From Thermodesulfovibrio sp. (GTDB lineage Bacteria > Nitrospirota > Thermodesulfovibrionia > Thermodesulfovibrionales > JdFR-85), in assembly GCA_027016675.1 (NCBI GenBank), contig JALUSH010000203.1, positions 1-22,273 on the forward strand: a stretch of DNA of 22,273 nt. Reading direction: 5' to 3'. Made by a program: the position numbers and the translations under genes. The notes beneath the pieces were generated by a model that saw only the letters and a program-made list of their open reading frames with translations, made no database searches and was not told where the DNA came from. Within the stretch, counting starts at the first letter, position 1, and each line of letters begins with the position of its first letter. Below are positions 1 to 8,061 of this stretch, piece after piece.

Positions 1-870
1 GGTGGCTATCCCAAACATCTCCTCCTTGGCAGTACAAAAAGAGACTACATAAGAATGGTGGAAGCAAGCCTGAAGAGACTTGGTACAGATTATATTGACA
101 TCTGTTTTGTCCATGCCATAGGCGAGACCAGCAAGAGCAAAAGGGAAGAACTTGACAGGCTACTAAACAGTGAGATGCTCTCAGCAGTAGAAACCCTTAA
201 AAAAGAGGGAAAAATTAGATTCCTTGCTGTCTCATCCCATGGACCCCATAATATGGAAGACCTCCTGATCGAGGCTGTGAAGTCAGGCTATTTTGATATT
301 ATAATGACAGCCTTCAACTTTATGAAGTTTCCCCGACTGCCTGAGGTAATAAAGGATGCCTACAGAAGAGGCATTGGGGTTATTGCCATGAAGACACTGG
401 CAGGTGCCAAGGATATGGAGATAAAATCTGATGAGGTACCCTTTCCTGTAGCAGCCCTTAAATGGGTGCTGAAACATAAAGAGGTAAGCGGTCTTGTAAT
501 CACCATGCGTTCAGTGAATGATCTGAATCTCTACCTGCAGGCATCAGGACAAAGATTTACATCTCGGGATGCAAGGGTATTAAAAAGATATGCCTCATTA
601 TATTCATCACAGTACTGCAGAACAGGTTGTAATCAGTGTGAAACAGCCTGTCCTGAGAACATGCCCATTGCCACAACCCTGAGGTACAGGATGTATTTTG
701 AAGACTATGGAATGGAAAAAGAGGCCATTGTTGCATACACACAGACAGGCAGGAAGGGCATTTCCTGCAAGGACTGCAGAGAGGCTGTCTGTGAAGAAAA
801 CTGTCCCTATGGTCTGAATATCCGAGAAATGCTCCTCTCTGCTCACCAAATGCTTACCCTAACTGTCTGA
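1..870 (+). CDS. Aldo/keto reductase with C-terminal 4Fe-4S domain (5' partial)
   Basis: The reading frame is open from the first base, so the true start lies outside the window; 289 residues are visible. The aldo/keto reductase barrel shows in the segment LGTDYIDICFVHAI, which carries the conserved active-site His, and in GSTKR just before it, where the family lysine falls. After the barrel comes a cysteine-rich tail: C-x3-C-x2-C-x3-CP around 604-660, then a second, irregular C-x2-C-x4-C-x3-CP around 766-810. This architecture belongs to the AKR subfamily with a ferredoxin-like tail, found mostly in anaerobes, whose substrates are largely unknown. The next gene starts two bases after the stop, so it is very likely first or internal in an operon with the DUF6599, DUF362 and NapHG genes. 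The second cluster is unusual and might bind iron-sulfur non-canonically. Confidence 0.9.
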   Translation, partial: GGYPKHLLLGSTKRDYIRMVEASLKRLGTDYIDICFVHAIGETSKSKREELDRLLNSEMLSAVETLKKEGKIRFLAVSSHGPHNMEDLLIEAVKSGYFDIIMTAFNFMKFPRLPEVIKDAYRRGIGVIAMKTLAGAKDMEIKSDEVPFPVAALKWVLKHKEVSGLVITMRSVNDLNLYLQASGQRFTSRDARVLKRYASLYSSQYCRTGCNQCETACPENMPIATTLRYRMYFEDYGMEKEAIVAYTQTGRKGISCKDCREAVCEENCPYGLNIREMLLSAHQMLTLTV

Positions 871-871
871 T

Positions 872-1795
872 ATGTGGTGGAGAATACTTTTAGTTCTGCT
901 CCTGCCAGCTATTCTTATAGCCCTTTATCTTGAAGGTCAGCACTATGAACCTCAACTCATCAGATTCTCACCCGCCTCCCTCGAGGCTGAATTAAAGGCA
1001 CTCCTGCCTGATAGCATAAAAGACTTCTATACCAGGGGCAGTGTACGAATCTACAGAAAAGAGAATCTCTATGAATACATCAATGGCCATGCAGAATATT
1101 TCATAAGTGCTGGATTTAGAGGGCTTATCATAAGGGAATACACGGATAAGAATAATACCAGACAGTTCATAATAGAGGCATACAGAATGAACAGAGGATT
1201 GGAGGCATTGGGTGTACTTGTGGATGAAGTCTCACCAAATGCAGTACCAGTGAGCATAGGAGTGTCAGGTTATGTAACCCCGGAGGGAGTTTCCTTTGTA
1301 AAAGGCCCCTACTATATAAAAATGCGTAAACTGAAAGGTGCACCTGCACTTAAGAAGATAGCCCTGGCACTGTCAGGTCGTATCAGAGTAATCGACAGTT
1401 CCCTTGATATCCTGAAAGAGTTACCGGCAATAGGTACAATCATCAGAACAGAATACCACAGAGAGGCTTTCATGGGCATCCCCTATCTGAATGAAATTGT
1501 GGCAAGAAAATATTCTATAGATAAGAGGGAATTAACCCTTTTTCTAAAAAGGGCTGACAGGAAAAAAATAAAAGACACCATGAAAAAGCTTATAATTTAT
1601 TTCAAAGAAAATGACATTCCCTTTACACTGAACAGCATTGATGGGAATAAGATATACACAATAGATGACCCTTATGAAGGAAGATGGTATCTTTTTCCTG
1701 CTCCCAGGAGCCTGATAGGGTTTTCTGGCAGTGTATCCATTGACGAAATAAAGGAAATTCTCAATAAAATGCCTCTACAGGGAGAAGTCCTCTGA
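872..1795 (+). CDS. DUF6599-like membrane-anchored protein
   Basis: A 307-residue protein with one N-terminal hydrophobic segment (residues 2-20, WWRILLVLLLPAILIALYL). It has no lipobox and no obvious cleavage site, so it is probably anchored to the inner membrane with the rest outside the cytoplasm. The segment LYEYINGHAEYFISAGFRGL near residue 66 is the hallmark I associate with the uncharacterised DUF6599 family; I recalled this rather than searching. No metal or cofactor motif is visible, and there are no cysteine pairs. The start is one base after the upstream stop, and the stop overlaps the next ATG in a TGATG junction, so it is translationally coupled to both redox neighbours. That context suggests an accessory or assembly role for the membrane iron-sulfur complex, which is inference only. 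Confidence 0.8.
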   Translation: MWWRILLVLLLPAILIALYLEGQHYEPQLIRFSPASLEAELKALLPDSIKDFYTRGSVRIYRKENLYEYINGHAEYFISAGFRGLIIREYTDKNNTRQFIIEAYRMNRGLEALGVLVDEVSPNAVPVSIGVSGYVTPEGVSFVKGPYYIKMRKLKGAPALKKIALALSGRIRVIDSSLDILKELPAIGTIIRTEYHREAFMGIPYLNEIVARKYSIDKRELTLFLKRADRKKIKDTMKKLIIYFKENDIPFTLNSIDGNKIYTIDDPYEGRWYLFPAPRSLIGFSGSVSIDEIKEILNKMPLQGEVL

Positions 1796-2790
1796 TGTCT
1801 TCAAAATACAATAAAACTGGAGGAACCTTTACAAGAAGGGAACTACTTACAAACCTATTAAAGACTGCCACTGTAGCAGCATCTGTGGCAGTGGGAGGTT
1901 ATCTATTTTACAGTAATGAACCTGTACGAAAGAAGAAAGAACAGATATATACCTTCGGAAACTACAGAGAGGGAATATCCGGTGCCTATCCGCAGATGGT
2001 TATAGTTCATGGCAGGGAGCCTTACAAAATGCTACAGGCAGCCCTGGAACGGCTTGGTGGAATAGACAGGTTTGTAAAGAAAGGTGAACGGGTCCTGATA
2101 AAACCAAATGCTGGATGGGATCGTCAACCAGAGCTTGCAGCAACAACAAACCCCTATCTTGTTTCAGCAATGGTAAGGCTCTGCCTTGATGCAGGTGCAG
2201 CCGAGGTATGGGTAACGGATGCAACCATCAATGACCCTTACAGATGCTTTGAACGAACACAGATCGGGCCTGAAACAGAGCGTGCTGGAGGCAAAGTAAA
2301 GGTCTCAAGAAAGTCAGACTTTGTTTTAACAGACCTGAAGGGTGAGGTCTTAAAGGTATGGCCTGTAAGTAAGTTCTATCACCAGGTGGACAGAGTGATC
2401 AATATGCCCATTGTCAAACAGCATTCCCTGAGTGGCTGCACAATAGCAATGAAGAACTGGTATGGTGTACTTGGTGGCAAAAGAAACCGTCTCCATCAGA
2501 ACATTCACATATCCATTGCAGACCTTGCACAGGCAATTAGACCAACCCTTACCATTGTTGATGCTATCAGGGTTTTAAGACACAATGGCCCTACAGGAGG
2601 CAGTCTCTCAGATGTGTCAGTGGAGAACACAATAATAACAGGCACTGATGAGGTGGCCCTTGATTCTTATGCACTGAGATTCCTTGATATAAGGGTGGAG
2701 GCTGTACCCTTTCTGGAGATTGGTGAAAAAAGGGGACTTGGAATCAGGAACTGGAGGAGCCTTCATTATGAAGAGATTCAGATTTCATAA
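1795..2790 (+). CDS. DUF362 domain protein with Tat-type signal
   Basis: A 331-residue protein. Residues 11-35 look like a twin-arginine signal: TRRELL (Arg14-Arg15) followed by a moderately hydrophobic stretch with many Ala and Val, then a possible uncleaved anchor. The body matches the DUF362 family: VLIKPNAGWD near residue 102, then a DAGAAEVWVTDAT segment, then INMPIVKQHSLSGCTIAMKNWYGVLG, and a final DEVALDSYA segment. DUF362 proteins often carry a ferredoxin domain; this one has only scattered cysteines, so the clusters are supplied by the NapHG-like protein encoded next. Export by Tat would imply folding, perhaps with a cofactor, before transport. The catalytic activity is unknown. It overlaps the upstream gene by one base and the next gene by 23 bases, so it belongs to the same operon. 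Confidence 0.85.
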   Translation: MSSKYNKTGGTFTRRELLTNLLKTATVAASVAVGGYLFYSNEPVRKKKEQIYTFGNYREGISGAYPQMVIVHGREPYKMLQAALERLGGIDRFVKKGERVLIKPNAGWDRQPELAATTNPYLVSAMVRLCLDAGAAEVWVTDATINDPYRCFERTQIGPETERAGGKVKVSRKSDFVLTDLKGEVLKVWPVSKFYHQVDRVINMPIVKQHSLSGCTIAMKNWYGVLGGKRNRLHQNIHISIADLAQAIRPTLTIVDAIRVLRHNGPTGGSLSDVSVENTIITGTDEVALDSYALRFLDIRVEAVPFLEIGEKRGLGIRNWRSLHYEEIQIS

Positions 2791-4306
2791 ACTTCTCAGT
2801 TTGAAATCCATAAGACAGTTATATGGTATTTCTTTCTTTGTACTTTTCATACTCCTGATTCTTGCTACTGACTTCAGATATCTCAAGGGCTATGAGGTCA
2901 ATCTCTTCCTGAAGATAGACCCCCTTATTGGACTGGGCACCCTGCTTACCAGCTGGACACTCTACAGGGGGCTTGCCCTGAGTCTTGTCATCATTATACT
3001 TACCCTCTTTCTCGGCAGGTTTTTCTGCTCATGGATATGTCCATTCGGAGTGCTGAATCAATGGATCAGCAACATCTTTAACAGAAGAAGACCTGCTGAT
3101 GACCACAACATTAATCTCTACAGGAGAATCTATGTCCTTAAATACTATCTCCTTGTGGGACTGCTTGTTCTTGCCCTGGCAGGCACACTCCAGATAGGAC
3201 TCTTTGACCCCCTGTCTCTCTTTACAAGAGCTCTTTCCATGACAGTGCTTCCAGCAGTTCATCTTTTCACAGGAACTATCTATGCAAAGCCAACCATATA
3301 TCACGGTGGAGTGCTTATTGGAATAATCTTTCTGGTTATAATATTCCTGAATCGATTCATTACACGGCTCTGGTGCAGGCTACTCTGTCCACTTGGTGCA
3401 ATGCTTGGGCTTCTTTCAAGATTTTCTATACTGAGGATATGGCGTGATGTGGACAGATGCACGGACTGTATGAAATGTCTCAGACACTGCCATGGTGGTT
3501 GCAATCCCCATAGTGAGATGGTCTATTCTGAATGTCATCTCTGCATGAATTGTATTGATGACTGTCCTGAAGGTGCCATACATTATGGTCTTAAAAGACA
3601 GAACAGTTCCATACAGATGTCTCCTGACCTTAACCGTCGCCGTCTGGTGGAGACCGCGCTGGCCACAGTGGTACTTTACCCTGTAATGAGAAGCACCGTG
3701 AGTGCTGCCACCACATCTGAGCCTCTGGTAATAAGACCTCCAGGCTCCCTCATGGAGAGAGACTTTCTTAAAAGATGCATTAAATGTGGCGAATGCATGA
3801 GGGTATGTCCTACTAATGCTATACAACCCTCACTTCTTGAAGCAGGCATTGAAGGGCTCTGGAGTCCTATACTGATAAACAGAATTGGCTACTGCGAGTA
3901 CAACTGTGTGCTCTGTGGTCATGTTTGTCCCACAGGTGCCATCAGACCCCTTACAGTAGAGGAAAAGATTGGAAAAGGGCCCTATGAGAAGCCCATAAAG
4001 ATAGGCACTGCCTTTTTCGACAGGGGAAGGTGCCTGCCATGGGCCATGAACATCCAGTGTATAGTATGTGAGGAGGTATGTCCTACCTCTCCCAAGGCCA
4101 TATGGTTTGAACATGTAGAGGTAACCACAAGGGAGGGGAAAAGGATGGTACTGAAACGACCCCGTCTTGATCCCAGACTCTGCATTGGCTGTGGCATATG
4201 TGAGTACAAATGTCCTGTGCATGATAGGGCAGCCATCAGGGTTACATCCATTGGTGAGTCGCGCTCAAGGGAAAACCAGTTTATCCTAAAGAGTATTAAA
4301 CCCTAA
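2768..4306 (+). CDS. NapH-NapG-type fused polyferredoxin membrane protein
   Basis: I choose the ATG at 2768 because GGAGGAG (2753-2759) lies eight bases upstream; an in-frame TTG at 2720 has no such site. The product is 512 residues. The N-terminal half is NapH/MauN/RdxA-like: membrane segments near 18-35, 68-86, 125-145 and 180-198, with CX3CP motifs at C87/C91 and C203/C207. Two cytoplasmic-type [4Fe-4S] motifs follow (C231-C241 and C256-C266). Residues 289-312 (NRRRLVETALATVVLYP) resemble a buried Tat signal or anchor. The NapG-like part after it carries four more motifs (C337-C347, C376-C387, C422-C438, C472-C482). NapGH normally passes electrons from quinol to periplasmic NapC/NapB or NapA. 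No nap genes are seen here, so the partner is probably the DUF362 protein or something upstream of the window. Confidence 0.9.
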   Translation: MKRFRFHKLLSLKSIRQLYGISFFVLFILLILATDFRYLKGYEVNLFLKIDPLIGLGTLLTSWTLYRGLALSLVIIILTLFLGRFFCSWICPFGVLNQWISNIFNRRRPADDHNINLYRRIYVLKYYLLVGLLVLALAGTLQIGLFDPLSLFTRALSMTVLPAVHLFTGTIYAKPTIYHGGVLIGIIFLVIIFLNRFITRLWCRLLCPLGAMLGLLSRFSILRIWRDVDRCTDCMKCLRHCHGGCNPHSEMVYSECHLCMNCIDDCPEGAIHYGLKRQNSSIQMSPDLNRRRLVETALATVVLYPVMRSTVSAATTSEPLVIRPPGSLMERDFLKRCIKCGECMRVCPTNAIQPSLLEAGIEGLWSPILINRIGYCEYNCVLCGHVCPTGAIRPLTVEEKIGKGPYEKPIKIGTAFFDRGRCLPWAMNIQCIVCEEVCPTSPKAIWFEHVEVTTREGKRMVLKRPRLDPRLCIGCGICEYKCPVHDRAAIRVTSIGESRSRENQFILKSIKP

Positions 4307-4342
4307 TTCTCATGTAGAAACTCTTTTACCTGTTGATATTTG

Positions 4343-4351
4343 TGGTATAAT
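4343..4351 (+). promoter_or_regulatory. Extended -10 promoter for nadE
   Basis: TGGTATAAT is a perfect extended -10 (TGn plus TATAAT at 4346-4351). No good -35 hexamer sits 16-18 bases upstream, as is usual when an extended -10 is present. The predicted start is near 4358, giving a leader of about 48 bases before nadE. The 99-base gap after the redox operon contains no other structure that I can see. Confidence 0.65.
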
Positions 4352-4405
4352 AAAATCCACATATCTTTAAAACTGACTTGTAATAAATCGTGTAAGGAGT
4401 GACTG

Positions 4406-6139
4406 ATGAAATCCATCAGGATTGCCCTTGCCCAGATAAACACCACCGTGGGAGACATTGAGGGCAACACTGGAAAGATCATTAGTTATATAAAAGAGGC
4501 TCAGGATAAAGGGGCTGACATAGTTGCCTTTCCAGAACTTGCTGTTACTGGATATCCACCTGAAGACCTGCTTCTGAAACCACAATTTATTAATGACAAT
4601 ATTAAAGCACTAAAACGTATTGCCAGACATGTGGATGACATAGTATCCATTGTGGGATTTGTTGATAAGGACTCTGATATCTATAATGCTGCTGCCATAA
4701 TACATCAGGGGGAAGTAAAGGATGTCTATCACAAGATATTTCTTCCCAACTATGGTGTCTTTGACGAGATGAGATACTTCCAGGAAGGAGATATTCCAGG
4801 CCTTTACAGACTGGGTGATATTGTATTCGGGGTCAATATATGTGAAGATATATGGTATCCTGATGGGCCATCCAGGGTGCAGGCGCTTGCAGGAGCTGAA
4901 TTCTTAATCAATATAAATGCATCACCCTATCATATTGGCAAACCCCTCTTCAGAGAGAGAATGCTCTCAACAAGAGCATCAGATAGTACGGTTATAGTTG
5001 CCTATCTTAATACTGTAGGTGGTCAGGATGAACTTGTATTTGATGGTCAGAGCCTTGTGTTCAATGAAAGGGGAGACCTTCTTTCCCGTGGCAGGGCCTT
5101 TGAGGAGGACATGATAATAGTTGATCTCAACCTTGATGCTGTCTTCATGACCCGGCTGCATGATCCAAGAAGACGCAGGGAGGCCCTGTATCTTGAAGAG
5201 TCGGCAATAAGGTTTGTAGAGATCAGTTCTGAGTACCACAGAAAGGTATCCAAGCCTTCTTTTAAATATACACTTAGTCATCACCTTGATGAATTAGAGG
5301 AGATCTATACAGCCCTTGTTACAGGCACAAGAGACTACGTAAGAAAGAATGGATTTAAAAAGGTTCTTATCGGACTCAGTGGTGGTATTGACTCATCCCT
5401 TGTAGCCACTATTGCCACCGATGCACTGGGAAGTGATTCTGTGAAGGGAATGTTCATGCCTTCAGCATACACATCAAAGGAAAGCTATGAGGATGCCCTG
5501 GAGCTTGCAAAGAATCTCAACATAGAGATATTTGAAATCCCCATTAATGATATCTTTGAATCCTATCTAAAGACCCTTAAACCAGTATTCAAAGATCTTT
5601 CACCAGATGTGGCTGAAGAAAACATACAGGCAAGAATAAGGGGCAACCTTCTCATGGCACTATCCAACAAATACGGATGGCTTGTCCTGACGACAGGCAA
5701 TAAATCCGAGATGAGTGTTGGCTATGCAACACTGTATGGAGATATGGCTGGTGGTTTTGCCATTATAAAGGATGTGCCCAAGACAATGGTCTATAAACTT
5801 GCTCAATGGAGAAACAACAAAGAGGGAAGACTCCTGATCCCTGAGCGAGTTCTCTGGAAGGAACCTTCTGCAGAGCTGAAGCCCGACCAGAAGGACACAG
5901 ACACCCTGCCCCCTTACGAGGTGCTTGATCCGATTCTCAAGGCATATATTGAGGAGGACAGGAGTTTCGATGAGATTATCACTCATGGATGTGAAATTGA
6001 ATGCACACAGAGGGTCATTAATATGATCGATAAGAGCGAATACAAGAGAAGACAGGCACCACCTGGAATCAAGATCACAGAGCGTGCCTTTGGCCGTGAC
6101 AGAAGATTCCCTATTACAAACAAATACAGGAGTTATTGA
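4406..6139 (+). CDS. nadE: Glutamine-dependent NAD+ synthetase
   Basis: A 577-residue two-domain enzyme that amidates nicotinic acid adenine dinucleotide to NAD+, taking ammonia from glutamine. The N-terminal nitrilase-type glutaminase domain shows the full Glu-Lys-Cys triad: E44 in AFPELAVTGYPPEDL, K110 in VYHKIFLPNYG, and C146 in NICEDIWYP. The synthetase domain has the PP-loop S325-GGIDSS that binds ATP, and the TTGNKSEMSVGYATLYGD segment of the active site. The length matches bacterial glutamine-dependent forms rather than the short ammonia-dependent type. AAGGAG at 4394-4399 lies six bases before the ATG. It has its own extended -10 promoter and is followed with no gap by a small lipoprotein gene. 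Confidence 0.97.
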   Translation: MKSIRIALAQINTTVGDIEGNTGKIISYIKEAQDKGADIVAFPELAVTGYPPEDLLLKPQFINDNIKALKRIARHVDDIVSIVGFVDKDSDIYNAAAIIHQGEVKDVYHKIFLPNYGVFDEMRYFQEGDIPGLYRLGDIVFGVNICEDIWYPDGPSRVQALAGAEFLININASPYHIGKPLFRERMLSTRASDSTVIVAYLNTVGGQDELVFDGQSLVFNERGDLLSRGRAFEEDMIIVDLNLDAVFMTRLHDPRRRREALYLEESAIRFVEISSEYHRKVSKPSFKYTLSHHLDELEEIYTALVTGTRDYVRKNGFKKVLIGLSGGIDSSLVATIATDALGSDSVKGMFMPSAYTSKESYEDALELAKNLNIEIFEIPINDIFESYLKTLKPVFKDLSPDVAEENIQARIRGNLLMALSNKYGWLVLTTGNKSEMSVGYATLYGDMAGGFAIIKDVPKTMVYKLAQWRNNKEGRLLIPERVLWKEPSAELKPDQKDTDTLPPYEVLDPILKAYIEEDRSFDEIITHGCEIECTQRVINMIDKSEYKRRQAPPGIKITERAFGRDRRFPITNKYRSY

Positions 6140-6409
6140 ATGGTCCGGATAATTCTCATACTGTTAATTCCTATCATACTGCTTACAACAGCCTGTAACA
6201 GTTCTGAAAACAACAAGAAGGAGGTCTTTAAAAAGACTGAAAGGCCTGAGATAATACAACTTACCCCGAAGAAACCAACCAGGATATTACTCAAGAAAAC
6301 CTCAAAAGGCAACTACTCATGGGAGCTAAGGGGTGAGGATCTGGATGAGATAATAAGGATTGACAAAAAATTGAGAAACTATACCCAGGGCAATGAAAAA
6401 AGTAAATAG
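6140..6409 (+). CDS. Small putative lipoprotein
   Basis: An 89-residue product with a Lys/Arg-poor but strongly hydrophobic signal (VRIILILLIPIILLTTAC) and a candidate lipobox LTTAC placing the lipidated Cys at residue 19. The mature part is about 71 residues, very rich in Lys, Glu and Asn, with no recognisable domain. The ATG directly follows the nadE stop, with AGGAG at 6129-6133, so it is co-transcribed with and probably coupled to nadE. I do not recognise the family. It may simply be an envelope protein that uses the nadE promoter; no functional link to NAD synthesis is implied. Confidence 0.7.
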   Translation: MVRIILILLIPIILLTTACNSSENNKKEVFKKTERPEIIQLTPKKPTRILLKKTSKGNYSWELRGEDLDEIIRIDKKLRNYTQGNEKSK

Positions 6410-6416
6410 TAATACA

Positions 6417-6438
6417 GCAGGATTATCTCAAATCCTGC
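6417..6438 (+). other. Perfect 8-bp hairpin after the lipoprotein gene
   Basis: GCAGGATT (6417-6424) pairs with AATCCTGC (6431-6438) across a six-base loop, eight bases after the lipoprotein stop. No T-run follows on either strand, so it is not a textbook intrinsic terminator. It may stabilise the nadE mRNA 3' end or act as a weak terminator. The rest of the gap up to 6506 shows only an AT-rich stretch without a convincing promoter. Confidence 0.45.
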
Positions 6439-6506
6439 ACTGATAAAAATGTGGTACTTTTATCTATCTTAATACCCAATTTCAAATATACAGATAAGGA
6501 GGAATT

Positions 6507-6980
6507 ATGGAAATGTTTTCAATCACAGAGGTTATTGAACAGGCAATAAGAGCAGAGCAGTTAGGCTACAGGTATTATTCTGAGATGGCTGAACGGTTCA
6601 AAGATCATGCAGAACTGCAGGATCTCTTTGAAACCCTTGCAAAGAAAGAGCTTGTTCATGAGGAACGTTTTAAAGAACTGAAGGAGATTGTAGGAGAAGA
6701 AGAATTAGAGGGCTGGGATGAGGTATCTGAATATATGAGGGCTATGGTAGAGTCAGAGTTCTTCCTCGGCTCTGACAAGGCACTCACCATGATGAAAGAA
6801 AATCCCAGTATCGAGGATGCTGTGGCCTATGCCCTGTCCTTTGAAAAAGAGACCCTGCTTTATTTTGTTGGCCTTAGAAGGGCTGTGAAAGAAAAGGATG
6901 TTGTGGACGAGATCATAAATGAAGAGCAGAGCCATATTATGTGGCTGAACAGGTTCAAATCAAGGTTTCTCAAAAAATGA
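6507..6980 (+). CDS. Ferritin-like (rubrerythrin-type) diiron protein
   Basis: A 157-residue, all-helical protein of the ferritin-like superfamily. The diiron ligands are visible as Glu17 in helix 1, E48-LV-H51 (ExxH) in helix 2, Glu113/Glu115 in helix 3 and E140-QS-H143 (ExxH) in helix 4. There is no C-terminal rubredoxin domain, so it is a rubredoxin-less rubrerythrin or erythrin type. The family role is peroxide reduction or iron handling in anaerobes; which applies here is not known. A strong AAGGAGG (6496-6502) precedes the ATG by four bases. Its stop overlaps the rsmI start (ATGA), making it the head gene of a long coupled operon. Confidence 0.88.
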   Translation: MEMFSITEVIEQAIRAEQLGYRYYSEMAERFKDHAELQDLFETLAKKELVHEERFKELKEIVGEEELEGWDEVSEYMRAMVESEFFLGSDKALTMMKENPSIEDAVAYALSFEKETLLYFVGLRRAVKEKDVVDEIINEEQSHIMWLNRFKSRFLKK

Positions 6981-7801
6981 AAGGACTCCTGTATATCGTA
7001 TCCACTCCTATAGGAAACTTAGAAGACATCACCCTTCGGGCCTTGAGGGTGCTAAAAGAGGTTGACCTGATTGCTGCAGAAGACACCAGGCACACCCGTA
7101 AACTCTTGACACATTACAATATCTCAAGGCCCATGATCAGCTACTGGGGTGCAAAGGAGAAGGTAAAGTCCGAGGAGATAATAAACAGACTGAAGGAAGG
7201 CATGGATATAGCACTTGTAACTGATGCAGGTACACCAGGGATCTCAGACCCTGGTGCAGTAGTCATAAGGAGGGCATTAGAAGAAGGCTTTGAGGTGATT
7301 CCCATACCAGGGCCTTCTGCCTTTACAGCCGCCCTTTCAGTATCAGGACTTGACACAAAAAATTTCCTTTTTTACGGTTTTTTAAAACCGAAGAAGTCCC
7401 AGCGGATAAGCATACTGCAGTCCTTGAAACATTACAGGGAGACACTCATCTTTTATGAGGCTCCCCACAGAATACTTGATAGCCTTCAGGACATGCTGGA
7501 TGTCCTGGGCGACAGACAGTGCTGTGTATGCCATGAAATAACAAAACTCAACGAGGAGTTTTACAGGGGAACCATCTCAGATGTTATAGAGAGACTCACT
7601 GAAGCCACCATTGCAGGCGAATACGTGGTGGTTGTGGAGGGTTATAAGGCCGAGGGAATCACTCTCCAGGAGGCAGTAGATGAGGTACTAAATCTTATGA
7701 AACAGGGACTGAGAAGAAAAGAGGCTGTAAAACAGATTGCCAGACAATACGGTATCAGCCAGAAACAACTCTATGACCTTAGTCTTGAAAGGAGTGAGTG
7801 A
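6977..7801 (+). CDS. rsmI: 16S rRNA (cytidine(1402)-2'-O)-methyltransferase
   Basis: A 274-residue SAM-dependent enzyme of the tetrapyrrole-methylase fold that 2'-O-methylates C1402 in the ribosomal P site. Family segments are clear: LYIVSTPIGNLEDIT at the N-terminus, DLIAAEDTRHTRKLL, the glycine-rich TDAGTPGISDPG, and IPGPSAF. I place the start at the ATG at 6977, which overlaps the upstream stop (ATGA), because the family begins with this MKGLLYIVSTPIG pattern. The in-frame GTG at 6941 would add 12 residues unlike the family. The C-terminal 45 residues form the small helical domain (QEAVDEVLNLMKQGLRRKEA) typical of RsmI. It is coupled to both neighbours. Confidence 0.96.
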   Translation: MKGLLYIVSTPIGNLEDITLRALRVLKEVDLIAAEDTRHTRKLLTHYNISRPMISYWGAKEKVKSEEIINRLKEGMDIALVTDAGTPGISDPGAVVIRRALEEGFEVIPIPGPSAFTAALSVSGLDTKNFLFYGFLKPKKSQRISILQSLKHYRETLIFYEAPHRILDSLQDMLDVLGDRQCCVCHEITKLNEEFYRGTISDVIERLTEATIAGEYVVVVEGYKAEGITLQEAVDEVLNLMKQGLRRKEAVKQIARQYGISQKQLYDLSLERSE

Positions 7802-8061
7802 TGAAGCTTAAACCATTGCACCTTGGTCTGGCCATCGGGATTGTATGGGGTGGCTCGCTTTTTTTAACCACTTGGCTGAGTTATTTCACAGGTTATGGAG
7901 AACTCTTTTTAAGAACCATGGCAGACTCCATATATCCAGGCTACAGCATATCACCCCTCGGCAGTTTTCTGGGACTTATCTATGGACTTATTGATGGGCT
8001 TGTAAGTGGCTACCTTGTTGGATTTATATATAATAAACTTATAGAAAGGGGGAGAGCATGA
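7801..8061 (+). CDS. Small holin-like membrane protein
   Basis: An 86-residue protein with two predicted membrane helices: one near residues 7-25 (LGLAIGIVWGGSLFLTTWL) and one near 52-74 (GSFLGLIYGLIDGLVSGYLVGFI), with a conserved-looking PGYSISPLGS linker between them. Proteins with this pattern are usually labelled bacteriophage holin by automated pipelines, but they are chromosomal and their role is untested. The ATG at 7801 overlaps the rsmI stop in TGATG, with AGGAG six bases upstream; the GTG one codon earlier is less likely. The stop overlaps the purN ATG. There is no sign of phage here: it is embedded in a housekeeping operon. Confidence 0.8.
   Translation: MKLKPLHLGLAIGIVWGGSLFLTTWLSYFTGYGELFLRTMADSIYPGYSISPLGSFLGLIYGLIDGLVSGYLVGFIYNKLIERGRA

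Noticed and set aside
2720..2767. An upstream TTG start for the NapHG fusion.
   Set aside because: It has no ribosome-binding site and adds 16 residues unlike the family; the ATG at 2768 has GGAGGAG at ideal spacing.
3416..4251. Long minus-strand open frames (up to 136 codons) opposite the NapHG gene.
   Set aside because: They are antisense shadows caused by cysteine-rich codon use, with no independent signals.
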